Of a stretch of DNA of 64,000 nucleotides, positions 1 to 13,400 are shown piece after piece. The stretch's first letter is position 1. Every line of letters begins with the position of its first letter. The stretch comes from Druceiella hillmani (taxonomy: Eukaryota > Arthropoda > Insecta > Lepidoptera > Hepialidae): contig JAYKKI010000090.1 of NCBI GenBank assembly GCA_039881145.1, forward strand, positions 7,986,501 through 8,050,500, given 5' to 3'. A program made the position numbers and the translations under genes. Below the pieces are notes generated by a model. That model saw only the letters and a list, made by a program, of their open reading frames with translations, did not search any database and was not told the DNA's origin.

Positions 1-189
1 ATATTGGGTCAATAGTTCGAAAATTCAATCTTCTTTTTATTGGCCCGCTTTATCATTAACTTTTTATTAGTATCAATTAAAAAGGTAATTTTAAAATATA
101 AACTTGGTAAGCAATACAATTTTGTTATATGTAAATAATATTTGTAAATAATTTGATAGAAATATTATGTGCCCTTAAAAATTTATAAG

Positions 190-247
190 TGCTGAAATAT
201 TTACGAATCCCTCATAATATGAGTTCTACTCGTGTTTGACTGGTTTG
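190..247 (+). repeat. 3' end of the dispersed CGGAACCC-type repeat
   Basis: The segment reads CGAATCCCTCATAATATGAG, then TTCTACTCGTGTTTGACTGG. It matches the tail of the full-length copy ending near 44,225 and the tails near 28,560-28,620 and 42,980-43,020. From memory, lepidopteran genomes carry abundant repeats with tails of the form CGGAACCCT...GCGAGT..GACTCG; assignment to that family is by recognition only. Confidence 0.5.
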
Positions 248-602
248 GTCTCAGATCTCGATACTGATTTTAAACGCAAAAAGAGGCCTAAAAATTCTGT
301 ATTAATGTTACTACGTAGGTGTACTTGTAGATTTTAATACATTTCCTACAATAAATGAAAGAGCGTGAACTCATTTGAAATAAATTAATTATGTTAATAA
401 AAACAATAATCAAAGTGTTATAGAGATGATCTAGTGTTATACAGATCAAGAAGAATACATAGAAAAGATATTAAAATAATTTTGAACGTCATGTTTATTC
501 GGTTAAATTTCTACGTAGAAAGCGGAGAAATGATTATTAGGACTCGCAACATACAATTTAATTTTAATCCGCGCAGCGCTTTTGACTTTAAACGAACACA
601 AG

Positions 603-675
603 CAATTTGCATAACATTAAACAGGTACTTGCTTGTAAGAATATATATTAACTCTGTATGTAAATACGAATTTAA
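603..675 (+). repeat. Dispersed repeat copy 1 (pair with 2191-2260)
   Basis: It shares CAATTTGCATAACATTAAAC, GCTTGTAAGAATAT and ACTCTGTATGTAAATA with 2191-2260 in the same order and spacing, with scattered substitutions. It is not assigned to a named family. Confidence 0.45.
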
Positions 676-811
676 TTCATTATCTTTATAGTATAATAAT
701 GACAATTCAAAGGTTTAAACTAAAGGTTATAAATATAATTAGGACAATTCAAAGGTTAAAACACTGTTTCGTTAAGGTTACATCACTCGAAATGAAAAAA
801 ATTAACTTTTA

Positions 812-865
812 CAGTCCGTCTGTCTGTCAAAGCTCTTTTTCTCGGAAACCGCTTGAGATGTTTGA
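812..865 (+). repeat. Dispersed repeat, CCGTCTGTCTGTC segment
   Basis: The segment holds CAGTCCGTCTGTCTGTCAAA followed by TTTTTCTCGGAAACCGCTTG. This is the 5' part of the family that is complete at 43,725-44,225. A weaker, more decayed piece with CCCGTCTTTTTCAGAAACC lies at about 1,370-1,445. Confidence 0.55.
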
Positions 866-1114
866 GATCATCCGCATTGTAGTAAAAAATATTTGATTTA
901 CGTGACAAAAAGATAAGACCTTTTGAAGCATATTTTTATCCGTGCAATTTTCTTATTTATTGACCATCAAAACCTGCAAGGTATTTCCGCTCGATCTACA
1001 ATAGTAATAGTCGGCATAGATAGAGTGATGGGAAGTCTTATAGTACAAGTAAAGAGAAAAATCTAAAATAAAGTGATTTTTATTTCCACATTTTTATAAT
1101 TACTTTGTTATTAC

Positions 1115-1151
1115 GCCTGTAAAACCTATAATTGCCTGTAAAACCTATAAT
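1115..1151 (+). repeat. Two-copy 19-bp tandem repeat
   Basis: GCCTGTAAAACCTATAAT occurs at 1115 and again at 1134. The second copy is followed by AGGCAAT, which also makes a small inverted repeat with ATTGCC at 1131-1136. Confidence 0.7.
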
Positions 1152-2190
1152 AGGCAATATATGAAAATGAAAATCAATATTTATAAATAGTTTTATTAGA
1201 AACACCATGTAGTGTTAAGTGTTTATAAATGGAATCTTTATAGCACGACATTTAGTCGTAGTTGCAATTTTTTTCATTTATTGTGAAGATGATTTCATAT
1301 CAACTCAGTATTTATGTTTCATCTTATTGGAAACGAAACTTAACCATTTTTCTCTTGAGAAATAAAACAACTCGCATCTTTATACGCTTATGTTTTGGTC
1401 ACACCCGTCTTTTTCAGAAACCGTTTGACGTAGAAACTGTAAATTATAAAAACTATTTATAAAATATACAGTCTTATAATTTTTACGTAAAACTAAAAAT
1501 TAAAAATTACTTAGATTTTTAAAATAAAACTGTTGATAAAAGTCCTTCATATGAATATCGTTGTTCATGTTCTCACTCTTATCACAACCATAAAACAGAA
1601 ATTAATTTTACAGAAAAAGCCACTGAAAATACTATGTTAATAAGAAGTACGAATAGGTTGTTATATAAAAATTCAATAGCACAATGAACGTGACCATCGA
1701 CAGCAGTTGATGGAAACATTTTGTAAGTTCCTAATTTATCACGATAAATTATAATCTTGAAACCGTTTATTAAAAGTTAATTTTTAATCTAATGAACATT
1801 TTGTGATCTTTTCAGGATATTAATAACTAGATTCGATATGTAATATAAGTATCAAATTTATTAAATATTATGAAATACGATCTTAAAATATTATGACAAA
1901 TAGGACTTCATATACAAAATTAGGTTACATTTATGTAAAGTTATTCTCAAACCGTATTAACTTTGATAATAAAAACGATAATAAAGACCATAATTACATT
2001 AATATCTTACTAAACCATAAAAGAAATACTCTTAAAATTACACATTTATATAATTTTAAACTTTGTGTTTATTTCTTTAAACTTGATGGTAATTTGCTGC
2101 GCACAAAGAGAAATAAGATACGGCTATTACACTGTAACATATAATTTAATCTAAAAACCATGCAGCGTTTACAATTGTAAGCCAAGACCA

Positions 2191-2260
2191 CCAATTTATA
2201 TAATATTAAACAGCTATGTGCTTGTAAGAATATGTTAGAACTCTGTACGTAAATAAGGAT
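2191..2260 (+). repeat. Dispersed repeat copy 2 (pair with 603-675)
   Basis: This is the second member of the pair described at 603-675. It contains TAATATTAAACAG, TGCTTGTAAGAATATG and ACTCTGTACGTAAATA. Confidence 0.45.
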
Positions 2261-2444
2261 TACGTTTATTTTAGTATATTGTCAGAGAGGATTCAATATC
2301 AGCTAAATTTCTTTGTTTTGATTATTGGAAACAACCCGTAAATTCATAAAATAATTTAATGTTCATATAACAATGAGATCTTTGTAGATCTTCTTACGAA
2401 TAGTAATTTTCTACAATTTATGTATTAAAATGTCTTTTGTGTAG

Positions 2445-3010
2445 GCAGAAAAGGAAACCATCCACGTACTTAGTCAGTCGGCTTACGAAACGGGTCTTTT
2501 AATTAATCCAAAGAAGTCGTAAGCTATAATCATTAGGTTGTTAAAGATTTGTTTAAAATATGAACCTATCTAATTTACCACAATAAGTTTAAGAGTACAG
2601 TAATCCCATGTACGTAAACTGTTAAAGACTTGGGTCCACTGAAGTTGGAATGTCTTCAAAATGTATGGTCTCAGAAAATATGACGATATTTCTAAACAAA
2701 GATCACGTCTCAAGTTCTTGAAGATCCGCGGTTGATTCAACTTTACATACTTACGCTTCTCTTTAATATATCGAAAAATTCTCAGAATGTAGATTAACTT
2801 AGTGGTAACCATTTACATTTTTGCCTGCTCACAGTCTCGGGTAACACTCAGAAAGCTTAATCGCCCTACTCATTCTCAAATATACATGTACTCCTTATAA
2901 AAATTCCTTTGCCGTCCAAGCAACGAAATTTTGGAGTCAAACAGATTCTGATGCCAAGATAAAAACCTCAGTAAATGTTTTCAAGGATCGAGTAAATAAG
3001 TTTAGGTGTT
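2445..3010 (+). pseudogene. Degenerate LINE reverse-transcriptase C-terminal half
   Basis: The + strand carries broken pieces in the order expected for the end of a non-LTR retrotransposon ORF2. From 2445 one frame reads ETIHVLSQSAYETGLLINPK followed by KS and a stop. This resembles the segment after the RT catalytic box (A..GL.IN..K). Around 2640-2690 another frame reads LKLECLQNVWSQKI, then a stop and RYF, like the conserved KLE..Q..FLR.. segment. Around 2855-3000 a frame reads KNSFAVQATKFW and then KTSVNVFKDRVNKFR, the usual 'R...LWN.LP..I....S...FK..L' tail. Stops and frameshifts separate the pieces, so it is dead. The family assignment is inference; the clade (Jockey, CR1 or other) cannot be told. 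No 5' part is seen upstream. Confidence 0.5.
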
Positions 3011-6000
3011 TATTGGCATGTATCATGTGATATTTCACACACCTAAAAAGCAAGTTGTCTGAGCTATTTACCTATGACTGTTCAAAAATTTTGAGTTACT
3101 GACAGTAATTTGAGCTACTAAATGAATTACTTAAATATATTATCATTTTCATGCTCTGTTTTTCACCATACAAATAAATCACCTGGTAGAGGATAGATGT
3201 GAAAATTATGTTTTACGCAAAGAGAAAAAATTTAAATACATAATAATTCACAAATATTTCCTCGCTACTACTGATTGTTCAAAATGACTGAACAGCCGTT
3301 TTTTCTAACTTTATTTCCAGGAAATTCATACCAGTGCTAAAATAAATAATAGTTTTAGATGAAATAAATGGGAACGGAGCTGGAATGAGATTCGAATAAA
3401 TTCGTTGCACTTGTTTATTTCAACCACATATTAATTGTGGTCACAGTCGCATTCAATCTAATATTTATAGCATCTGTTACATCGCAATATGGTACTCTTC
3501 GTACATCGCAATACACCGGAAACAATACGAGTATTGATTTCCGGTGTGTGTGTGCGCGCGTGTGCGAATGTAAGCTTGTGGGCGTGTGGGCACTGCAGCG
3601 TGTGTGTGTGTATGTGTGTTTCGTTGAACTCGAAATATCTGTTGACTTCGATGAACTTTCAAATATAGCTTAGTTGCTAGGGAACTATGACATTTCATCT
3701 GATTGAAAAATTCTGGGCTATTTGCAAAACAATATATTAACATATTTACATTGTAGAAATCTTATAACCAAAACTGTACAGAAAAAAATACTATGAGAAA
3801 CTAGGTATCACACCACAAAATAAAGTGATGAATAATATTTTGCAAAGTCAATAGTGGATTTCTTTCGATAGATGATTAAGCTAGTATGGTGAGTCTTATG
3901 GAATACGGAAATAAGAATATCTTAAATGTTTAAATATTTTATGAGTAGGTGGTTATGATGTTGTTTACGTTTGGAATAAATCGTTTTAAATTTATTTTTA
4001 CGTTAAAAATTACGATACTCGTAAAAGCGCGATGAATAATTTTGAAAGTAAAAAGCTGAACTATATTTGAATTGAGTATAGAGTCATGTGCATAATATAG
4101 TATGTCTAAGACTAAGGGATAGAAACCCATTGATCTTCACAAGAAGAACTTTAAGATTTTCCCAGTCTTGGAGCACATGTTTATTGAGTACCTTATACTA
4201 TTTAAACCCTTATGTTCCTTCACGTAATTATTCAAAGGTTAAAATGTTTTCACCGTCGACATCTCACGTAATCTAGAAACAAATTTGCTGTTTAGATAAA
4301 TAAATATTTATGAATATCCTAAATAGCTGAAAAAGAATGTATAAATATTTTCTAATACAATGAAAATAATGTTCCTTTACAAATTTATTGTTTTGCTCAG
4401 AATGGAGTTACAAGCATTTATCTTGATGGAGACTCTTTAAAAAAAATATGCATTATACATATATTATTAGAAAAATATATTTTTAATAACCATACTTATT
4501 TGTATTTTCAAAACCCTGATTTGCCAAAGATTTGGAAGATAGAATCGTGTCTTGTTTTTAAAGAATAATATACTTTAATAATTATAGATATAATCAAATT
4601 TTATTATTAATTGTAAACATATGATGCATCTTTTTAAATATTATAAAAATTTACTCACTTGTTTATCACGCATAATAAGAAAAACTTTAAATCATGTTCA
4701 GTCACGCTTAAAATCGTAAAATATTTACGTAACAAAATAAAATTAAATGAGACTTTTTCACTCCTAATCTTATATATGTGCAAAGAACAAACTTTGGATG
4801 CAATACTATATTCATCGGAAAGCTCTTCCTTTTTTTACTCTCTCTATTCCAACTGCCTGCCATTCACTGTTCACTAAAAACAATCACTAGAGTTTAGGTA
4901 CAGGGTACGAATAAGCCATGGCTCCTTTTGGGGATTAACAACCCTATATTTGATAATAAGGAGTTTCGTACACGCATCCGTACCTTTTGTTGCTGATACG
5001 TTTTAGGAATGTTTTCGTGTTAATTGTAGACCCATATGACACTATTTTTTGCCATTTATTACTAATTTTACTTAATATTTCAATAAGTGAGACTGCGCTC
5101 CTACTTACTTTAGAAAATTCTTCATACACTAAAATTTCCCGAACGTTAAAAGCATTTCTGCTCATTCATTAGAAACGTTCTTTGCTTTCGTATTACCTTT
5201 GATTGTGTCTATGTGACTCAGTTTTTGAAGAGACCATGGCGTTCATATAACATGGTTTAATAATTTAAAGAAAATAGGTGTACTTAATTTATAACGAATA
5301 TTTCAAAGCTTAAATTTATTGACATATCGAGAAATCCGAATGAATAAAAATTTCATGCGGTTTTTGATAACTAAATATATCCAGTGTAAATATTCTTTGC
5401 ATTTAGCCACTTCTGCTCTTTAATGACGTCAGTAATATTTAATTTATTTAGTTTATTACCCCTTAACGGTGATTTGTATACCTGATCAATATGACAATAT
5501 CGATTATTTTTATTATTCTCTTGTTAACCCCATATATCCGTTTCATGTAGTTCTAGCGAGAAAAAGTTAACACTTACAAGCTTAAACCGAATATCCTGAA
5601 AATAACAATCATACAGGAGTTATAAACATTCAAATATATTTTGGCATACAATAATATATAAATAAAAGTAGGAATATATCATTTTGATAGACTAGTCACT
5701 TTATCCAAATTTATCACTCAGAGCTTTAAATAGACTGTACAACTAGTATGTGTATATATATACACACTTATATGTACATTATATTATATATTTAACTTCT
5801 TTAAATTCATAGCAAAGCATTTCTTTCAATTTATTATCCCCTCTAACAAATAAATGAACATGTCCTAGCTATTTTCTACTCATTTCTTCACGACCAAAAG
5901 TTTTTTGACATCATTTGGGTCTTTACCCAAATTTTTATTTAAATAGCTAAAGATGTTGTGGTAAAAATATATGAAATTTTTTTACGCTGAGTTGACCGGA

Positions 6001-7299
6001 TACGGACTACTGAAATACTTAATAATACGAAATATATGATATTTCCTATCTGTACTGATTATTATAAAAAATATTCTAAATGAAATTGTACCGACAAAAT
6101 TTAAAGTGCAATGTCTTGAATAGAAGATTTTGGGACTTATTCCTCACATATATACAATACGACCTACATAATTGCAAAGCGTAACCTACGTATAAACTAA
6201 TGATTGAAGTCGCTTGCAAATCTTGTGCGTTCCATGTATATCCCGTTATTCAACATAATGTTGTCAAAGACTGTCTTGTTAACGTAGAAAGAGCAGCATT
6301 ACCAGGAAAATAAAAAAATATTCTCTACTACGGGAAAACCTAAAGCGCTGCACATAAAAGATTCTCTTAAGATATAACAAAGGTATTAGTAATTTATATT
6401 CCCCTGGCATTTTTCCAGGACATTGTCCGCGTTGATTATATTAATGTACTGATCGATATCGACAGCGATTTAAAAAAAATGCACTTATATTTGTTAACAT
6501 TATTTTACCATTTCTTTAGCTAAAGACGAAAAAAATATAAAAATATGATAAGGAAATTTAAAAGGACATTTTTTTTCTAATAATAAAAAGGAACTATGAT
6601 AATAAACGGGGAATTTATGTCACCAAACTATTGTTTTTGTTCCATTTGAAATTGTTTGATATAAAAATTTAACAAAAAATAACCCTAATAAATTTTAACA
6701 ATATTTATATAGATCTTGAGTGCTATTTTATTTCTAGGACTATAAATTACGTAATGTTGAACATTGTATTAAAAACCATATAAATTTTTTTTAAATATTT
6801 GCAAGGAAACAAATGAATGGATAAACAGACAGTTAGAAAGGTATCGACTTTGTCCTCAGTAGTTTACTTTTAAACCGCAAACTCATTTGTTTAGGAAATA
6901 TTTTTAATGTGGAGAATGTTTAACTTTACTCTTTTGTGACATGTAAAGTTGCAAAGGGTGACAACTTGTGGTTAAGAATGCTTGATGTAATAACCTCGAT
7001 AATATTCACTTTATTAACACACACTTGGCAAAATGAAAAAAATATACAGAGTAATAAATATTTTTTTATTTCTTATTATGATTAATATAATTTTATTATG
7101 ATAAATTAAGTTTTAAATATGATAAAGATGGATAGCAAAAACTGACATTTTATTAGATTAATATATATATTACTAAGTGGAATGGAATCTGTTTTAGTAA
7201 ATACCGAAATTATTCATAAATAATGAATTAAAATAAATATTAAAAATGATATATGTCTTAGGTAAAGGGTTAATATTTCTTTTAAGACCTACGAATAAC
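3011..7299. other. Gene-free AT-rich DNA
   Basis: No gene is supported. The content is AT-rich sequence, a GT-rich microsatellite at 3541-3625 and an 18-bp palindrome TGTGTATATATATACACA at 5749-5766. Open frames in this stretch have no recognisable motif. Confidence 0.55.
3541..3625. repeat. GT/GC-rich imperfect microsatellite
   Basis: It contains GGTGTGTGTGTGCGCGCGTG and, after a short spacer, GTGTGTGTGTGTATGTGTG. A (TG)n tract is interspersed with CG steps. Open frames across it on both strands are compositional artefacts. Confidence 0.8.
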
Positions 7300-7428
7300 T
7301 TTACTGTTGCCCAACTTACACGTACTTGCGACATCATTGATGCGCTCGGACAACGTCACCGCTCGGACAAGGCCAACACCCGATTACTGTTGAGAAGCTC
7401 TTTCCAAGCGTACACCACTTCTGTATTT
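7300..7428. other. GC-richer patch with a 17-bp-period duplication
   Basis: About 130 bp is clearly less AT-rich than its surroundings. CGCTCGGACAA occurs at 7343-7353 and again at 7360-7370. The + frame is open from the ATG at 7246 to a stop at 7429-7431 (61 codons). The minus frame is also partly open. I recognise no protein in either. It could be an exon, a conserved non-coding element or a mobile-element piece. Confidence 0.3.
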
Positions 7429-7431
7429 TGA

Positions 7432-10400
7432 CTTAGCGAGTAAACGAATATAGATGGATATTATCTTATTGCTTCTTTGTTTCCAACTTAAACATAAAAT
7501 GACTTCTCTACAACCTCTTTTTCATTTCATGAAATTATATTATTTCTATTGGTTCTTGATACGTTAGAAAATTTTTAAATCATTCGGACTTGTGGAAGTG
7601 GATGAGAATCGAATAAATACTTGCCTACATTCAAGTCGACCTAATAAAAGCGTTTTAAATAAGTAGTTCATAAATTATATTTAGAACGGAAAACTTTCTT
7701 AAAATAAGTGAGTAGGAGTCAGGAATCGATTCTGATATTTTTTTATTTTAAATTTAAAAATGCAATTTTTCTTTCATTTTCTTAGTATGAGTAAATAATG
7801 GACAAAAGTAGTTTATGTTACATTTCGATATAAATATAGAAAACAAGTGTTTAAAAAAATTTTGTATCGTAAACAAGTTTACGTACATTCCCTAGGTTAA
7901 GATGGTCCACAAATACATGTAATAAACTGTGTGCAGATTCCAAATTATTTTTACTGGAATTATACTTGCGGAACTATTAGAATATTTCATTAATCATAAA
8001 TAATTAATAATTTCTTTAATAAAATATCAATAATGACAATATGAAAATGTTGAAAGGTTTCTATGCGAATGATGTTTATTTTAAATGCTTCCTAGAACAC
8101 TATATCTGAAAAGAGCGAAAAGCTACAGAGCAACAGCGAAAAGTACATGGTGATTAAAAAAGTTGAAATTCGATTTTTTTGGAAAGAGTATCAGACGTTT
8201 TAATACATTGCTGGTGGCCATAAATTAGTCTTAAAACAACAGTAGGAGATTAAGTGAATTTAATCTTGGAGTGGAAGGAAAAAGTTTACAATTCTGAAAG
8301 TTTTGTTGAAGTCGAGAATAAAAGTTTTATGATCTGATCGTAGTAATATATTCCGAAGTCACTTCACAAAATAGCACACTAGAACTATTTTATAATTTTT
8401 TCAACGTATTCTTATGTACCCTTAAAGTTCTATAATAGTCGAATGAAACTTGAAAACCCTTCAGTTGGACATATCATTTCGATTCATCATTTATATTTTT
8501 TTAAATTAAGCATCTCAAAACATATTTTAATAATACGTATTAAGTTTTCTGATCAAATATATTAAGAACAGTCGCCCAGTAATTTCCACCCGCATTATTT
8601 TCACATACTTAAGTTTTTTTTTGATAGTTCCAAAATTATTATGAATAATAATTTCAATTGAAAGTACTTTCAATACACATTATACAAATTTTTACATAGT
8701 CTCCTTTTGAAATGGGAGTAGCGAGCATATTGTAAACGACTTTGAAGCTTTATATTTCATGAACGGGGCTAAAAAATGAAAAGTGAATTTCACTTTAAAA
8801 GAATATACCGTCGATTATTATATACACTAGTTTATAAGCAAGACGAAATGAAATATTTTACAAATTTATCTCAAGCATGTACTCAAACATTCAACGTTTA
8901 AAACTGAAGAAACTACGAAGGTGTGAAGGATGGATAAACATAAATTTATATTAATTCTGTATCTCTTTTTTATTCGTTAAAAATTTATTATTTGGAGCAC
9001 TCTATTTTTATCCTACAAATCCTTTTCTTTAAACTTTCTATAATTTTATATTTTTATCTCTAATTTTAGCATTTAGCACTTGATTAGAATAAATCGAAGA
9101 TAACTTCACCAAGAAAAGCGTCGGGATATGCACAAAACATTTGGTGTATCATTTTAACCCTCTATCGCAATTTAGCAGTAAACAAAATCATTTTTCGAAA
9201 GCGGTCTTCATTTTCTTTCATACTGTTATTAATTTCAATATTAATTTTGTTGTTTTGCAGCTTATTTATACATTTACGTTTATATTCATTTTATGCGTTG
9301 AGCGTTTATTTTCGACATCCTTATTTCTTACTTTTGTAAAGCTCAAGCTGGATATGTCATTTGTGTTCATAACGTCTGTTCTCTTTCTACGTACGAACAC
9401 AAAGGATTAAATTAATTATGGGACGTCTTAAACCTTCCATGAAAGTATGACAAAGGCAATTTAACGTAGAATCACAAGTTTCATGTCAGCAGTACTCTTA
9501 TTTACGTGTAAAGGCTCAAACTTAACAAAGGAGATAAAACGGTTAGCGTGATTTCGGCCGAGATTATTTTTTATAAAACGAAACGTCTCATCTGAATAGC
9601 TGCGTCACATCAAGATATCTTTTCCTCGTAAACATATTTTCGATGGAGTTAAATTCGAACATAGTTGGTATTAACAGAAGTCTTAAAAAGCAAAAATAGA
9701 TATGCTGGGCGCTTTAGCAATTAAATTTGTTATAACGCAGATTCTTTACACAATTCTGCTTCTTAATTCACATCAATTTTTCTCATAGAAAAATATCTGT
9801 TCAGTAATAATATTTTCTATTCATAAGTATCCTTGACCTCGATATATTATATACTTGACATTGAATTTTAAGTCGTATCACTGTATCTATTTCCGCAATT
9901 GCTATTCATACATTTTTTCTTGGTCAAGAAAGAGTCTTGCTACCTGTGGTAATGATTAGTTTTAAAATTTCTTAAGGAATATTCGATCAAAAAATATATT
10001 TCAAAAATTAATCTAAACCTTTTTCATTAATGCGGTAAAAGTTTATTTCCAATCAGTAAAGTAGTTTTTGAATGATGCTCAAAACTTTTTATGAGCTTCA
10101 CATTAATAGTTCACAAAAACGCCCTTTAAGACATGTTTGAAGAAAAAAACAAAACATAGCCAAAATTATAAATTAAAGGATTACTGAAGGATTACTATAC
10201 TGTTAATTCTGCTTAAGTTCGTCTAGTCACTTTTTGTGATATTTGTACAAATAGACAGATTGGTACCAGTGAATAGCGTAGCTCGTTTCGTCATTTAATT
10301 AGATTTTCATTTACAAAACTATAAATCTCAAATAATTTATACTACTCAAAAACTACTGATCTTCTGCTAAAATATAAAATTCTTACTGGGTATATTAAAA

Positions 10401-13400
10401 TAGAATGTTATTGAAACTTCGGTATTCTTAATTGCGATGTCACCCCTCGGTGTATGACAATTTCACAATAATTAAAAATGGTCTAAATCATGCAAAATAA
10501 TCACCACAATACATGCAGAAAACCTTAATATAAATTTAATATCTCGAGACCTTAATAAAAAACTTAATAGAAACATACACCGAGAGATGGTAAATCGAAA
10601 AAACCCAGATGACTGATGCCGAGCCTTAACGGAATCGGCGGGAGCGCTTCAAAATTAAGTAGTTACGTCGCCAAAGTGAACTATTGCCTAATATAATCTT
10701 ATACGCCATAATTTGTAGTCTCAAAATACTAACATACTCTATACCTTTAAATTAAGGTTGTCTCTCAACCCAGTCTTATCTGACTTGTTTTAAATAGAAC
10801 CAAGTGAACAGAAAAAATATATCAAATTTGTGCTCAGCAATATTGTCATTAAATTTTACGTCGTTTTGCTGACACCTAAGGTGGAACCTAATTAGTAAAC
10901 TTATTAAAAATTAATATTAGTTTACCAAGAATATTTTTAAAACAGTGAAAGTGATAATATAAGAATAGCAGTGAAACGGTTCTGTTACTTGTTTAAGAAA
11001 AATTTTATGTGTCAAATATTGGATTTTGGAACTAATAATCGTTAGTTGGTATAACAATGCGAAGCATGAAGGAAGTAAAGAAGAAATTACGTTTTCCATC
11101 TGTTATGTTTAAGGCACCGCGATAACTATTGATGATTTAAAACGAATATATTTTATTACATTATTTTATATAAATACATTTTACATATATAAAAAAACAA
11201 CAGCATCATTTACAATATGTACATATTGTGCAGAACTCTGCGCCCACAAAAAACGGTAATAGGAAAAAAGTTTACGTATCAAAAAATTTTTGGTATTAAT
11301 AAAAAAGGGCAGGAAAAAATTTATTTAACTTGATACAGCAATTGAGAATTAAAAAAATATTTTTCCACCGAGAACTCATGTTATTAATAATCAATGATTG
11401 CATATTTAACTTCCACCAATGTCTAAATAAACGATGTACATCATGCGAGCAATGTCGTGAGTAACAGTACTAATTATTATAAGAGTCTTAAAATTATATG
11501 AAATTATTAAACAGAAACCATTGTAAAACATTAATAAATAAACTATTTTTAATCTAGATTTAAAATACGTATATAATATTTAAAAATTAATTGCCGAATG
11601 CTAAGCAAGAAAATGAAATATTTGAACCAGCGTTCATGGTATAAAGAAAATATTTTTTTTTCCTTAAACATAAAGAAATAATAAATCTCTCGGATTTCGT
11701 ATTGCTTTGAAGGTACAATAACGTTCGTCCGATTATTGTGACTCGCGTACTACCTACAGCTTAGAGAAAATCAGCAAAACTAGTGTGGCATATATTACGC
11801 GTAGCGCCCTTTGTCGATGGAGGGATTATCAAAAATTGTGGAGACAACCCTGTGCAAAAAACGGTTGCAACTAAAATATAATTAATTTTTCTAATCTACG
11901 ATACGAATGAACAAAAAAGTCGATGTATTTTTATTTACATAAAAATAAATCAATTTTTTTTCAAGTAAAATGAACTACAATATTAATCTAAAACTACTCA
12001 AAATTAATCTATCTGACAAACTGAAAATTATGTGATAAACAAATTGTATCTAATTTTTATTAAATTCTATTAAGTTTATAATAATTGTAAAAAATTCCAA
12101 TTCTGGCGTTAATTAATGTTGTAAATGCGAAAGCGAGTTTATTTAAAATTAAAGAAAATTTTGCCTTGTTTCCTTTATGCTTTAACTCGTCAATTGATTT
12201 CCATAATATGTCGCGTTTATGTGGCATATGTCATGGAGATAAAAGTAATATATTTTAATACAAAAAAAATTTATATTTGTTTAATTAGAAATATCAATCT
12301 ATTAGGGATAGGAGCTTTAACACAAGTAAGAGTGTAAAATAAATACGAAGTAATATGACACAATAGCAAGTGAACGTGAAAATAGGAATATAATAACACA
12401 TCAATCCTAACATATATTATGTATAGTGTTTATATAATTAGTGTAAAGATGTTATATATTAAAATTAAAATTATAAAGGAACGATATTTTCATATATTAT
12501 GTTTGCTACCATTAAGTACTGTCCTAGGGTAATTTTACAATAAATCACATTAAAGTTAAAATATATGCTCAGATTTTTCGTCCACTCTTACATATATGAA
12601 GGAAAAGTGTGAATATTTAATAAGATATGGGACTTCAATACGAAACGAATTACAAAATACAATATTGAAAAGAAATTTCCAAGGAGGTATTCAAATGAAA
12701 GGGTATTAAATTTTCGTGGAAATATTTCATCGGTTAATATCCTAAAATGATATTTCATTTTCAGTAAGATTAACGAATCACATGAATCTGTAGCGATTAC
12801 TGTAAGTTAATAGACATAATCATTCGTGGGAAGGAATCCCCAATAAATTGAATTTGACCGGAAATTTCTTCTGTAAATTTCAGATATTACTTTTTTTGGA
12901 AATCCGAAATTCTTGAAGAGTTACTGTCAAGGTAAATAAAGCAATCCCATCACTTCTAAAAGATTTTAAGTTATAGATTTTTCCTAAACATTTTTTTTAT
13001 AAAGAGATTCCTAAATAACTTGTGGTTTCTAGTCATTTCTAAATTTGCTCTTTTCATTATAACGTCTTAAAACATAACTTAATAAATAAAAGGATTATGG
13101 CTTTGACATCACTTATTAATTACGTAATTAATTATAGTTGTAGAGGCTCTCTCGAAAAGCGTCACATTTTAGTAACTCAATTATCAATTATTTGAAATTG
13201 GCTTTACTAATTACATTTGTTAATTAATATCGACGAAGATATTTTAATTACTCAGAGAAAAAAATTGACCTCTTTTAAATCTGACACTAGTCATTATTTA
13301 TTATTGGGATCAGTATATGGCGAGACTTATGTCTTACATGAAGACGCGTGCATAAATGTGACCAACAATGAAACACGCCATCCGAAATTTTTTTGTTACA

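Larger units (their letters stand above)
1..2440. other. AT-rich gene-free stretch with dispersed repeats
   Basis: No coding region is recognisable here. Open frames are short, AT-rich and without any familiar motif on either strand. The identifiable content is repetitive: pieces of the GGTTCCGTA-type dispersed family, a pair of related segments near 600 and 2190, and a two-copy 19-bp tandem repeat, each listed separately. Nothing else was seen. Confidence 0.6.
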
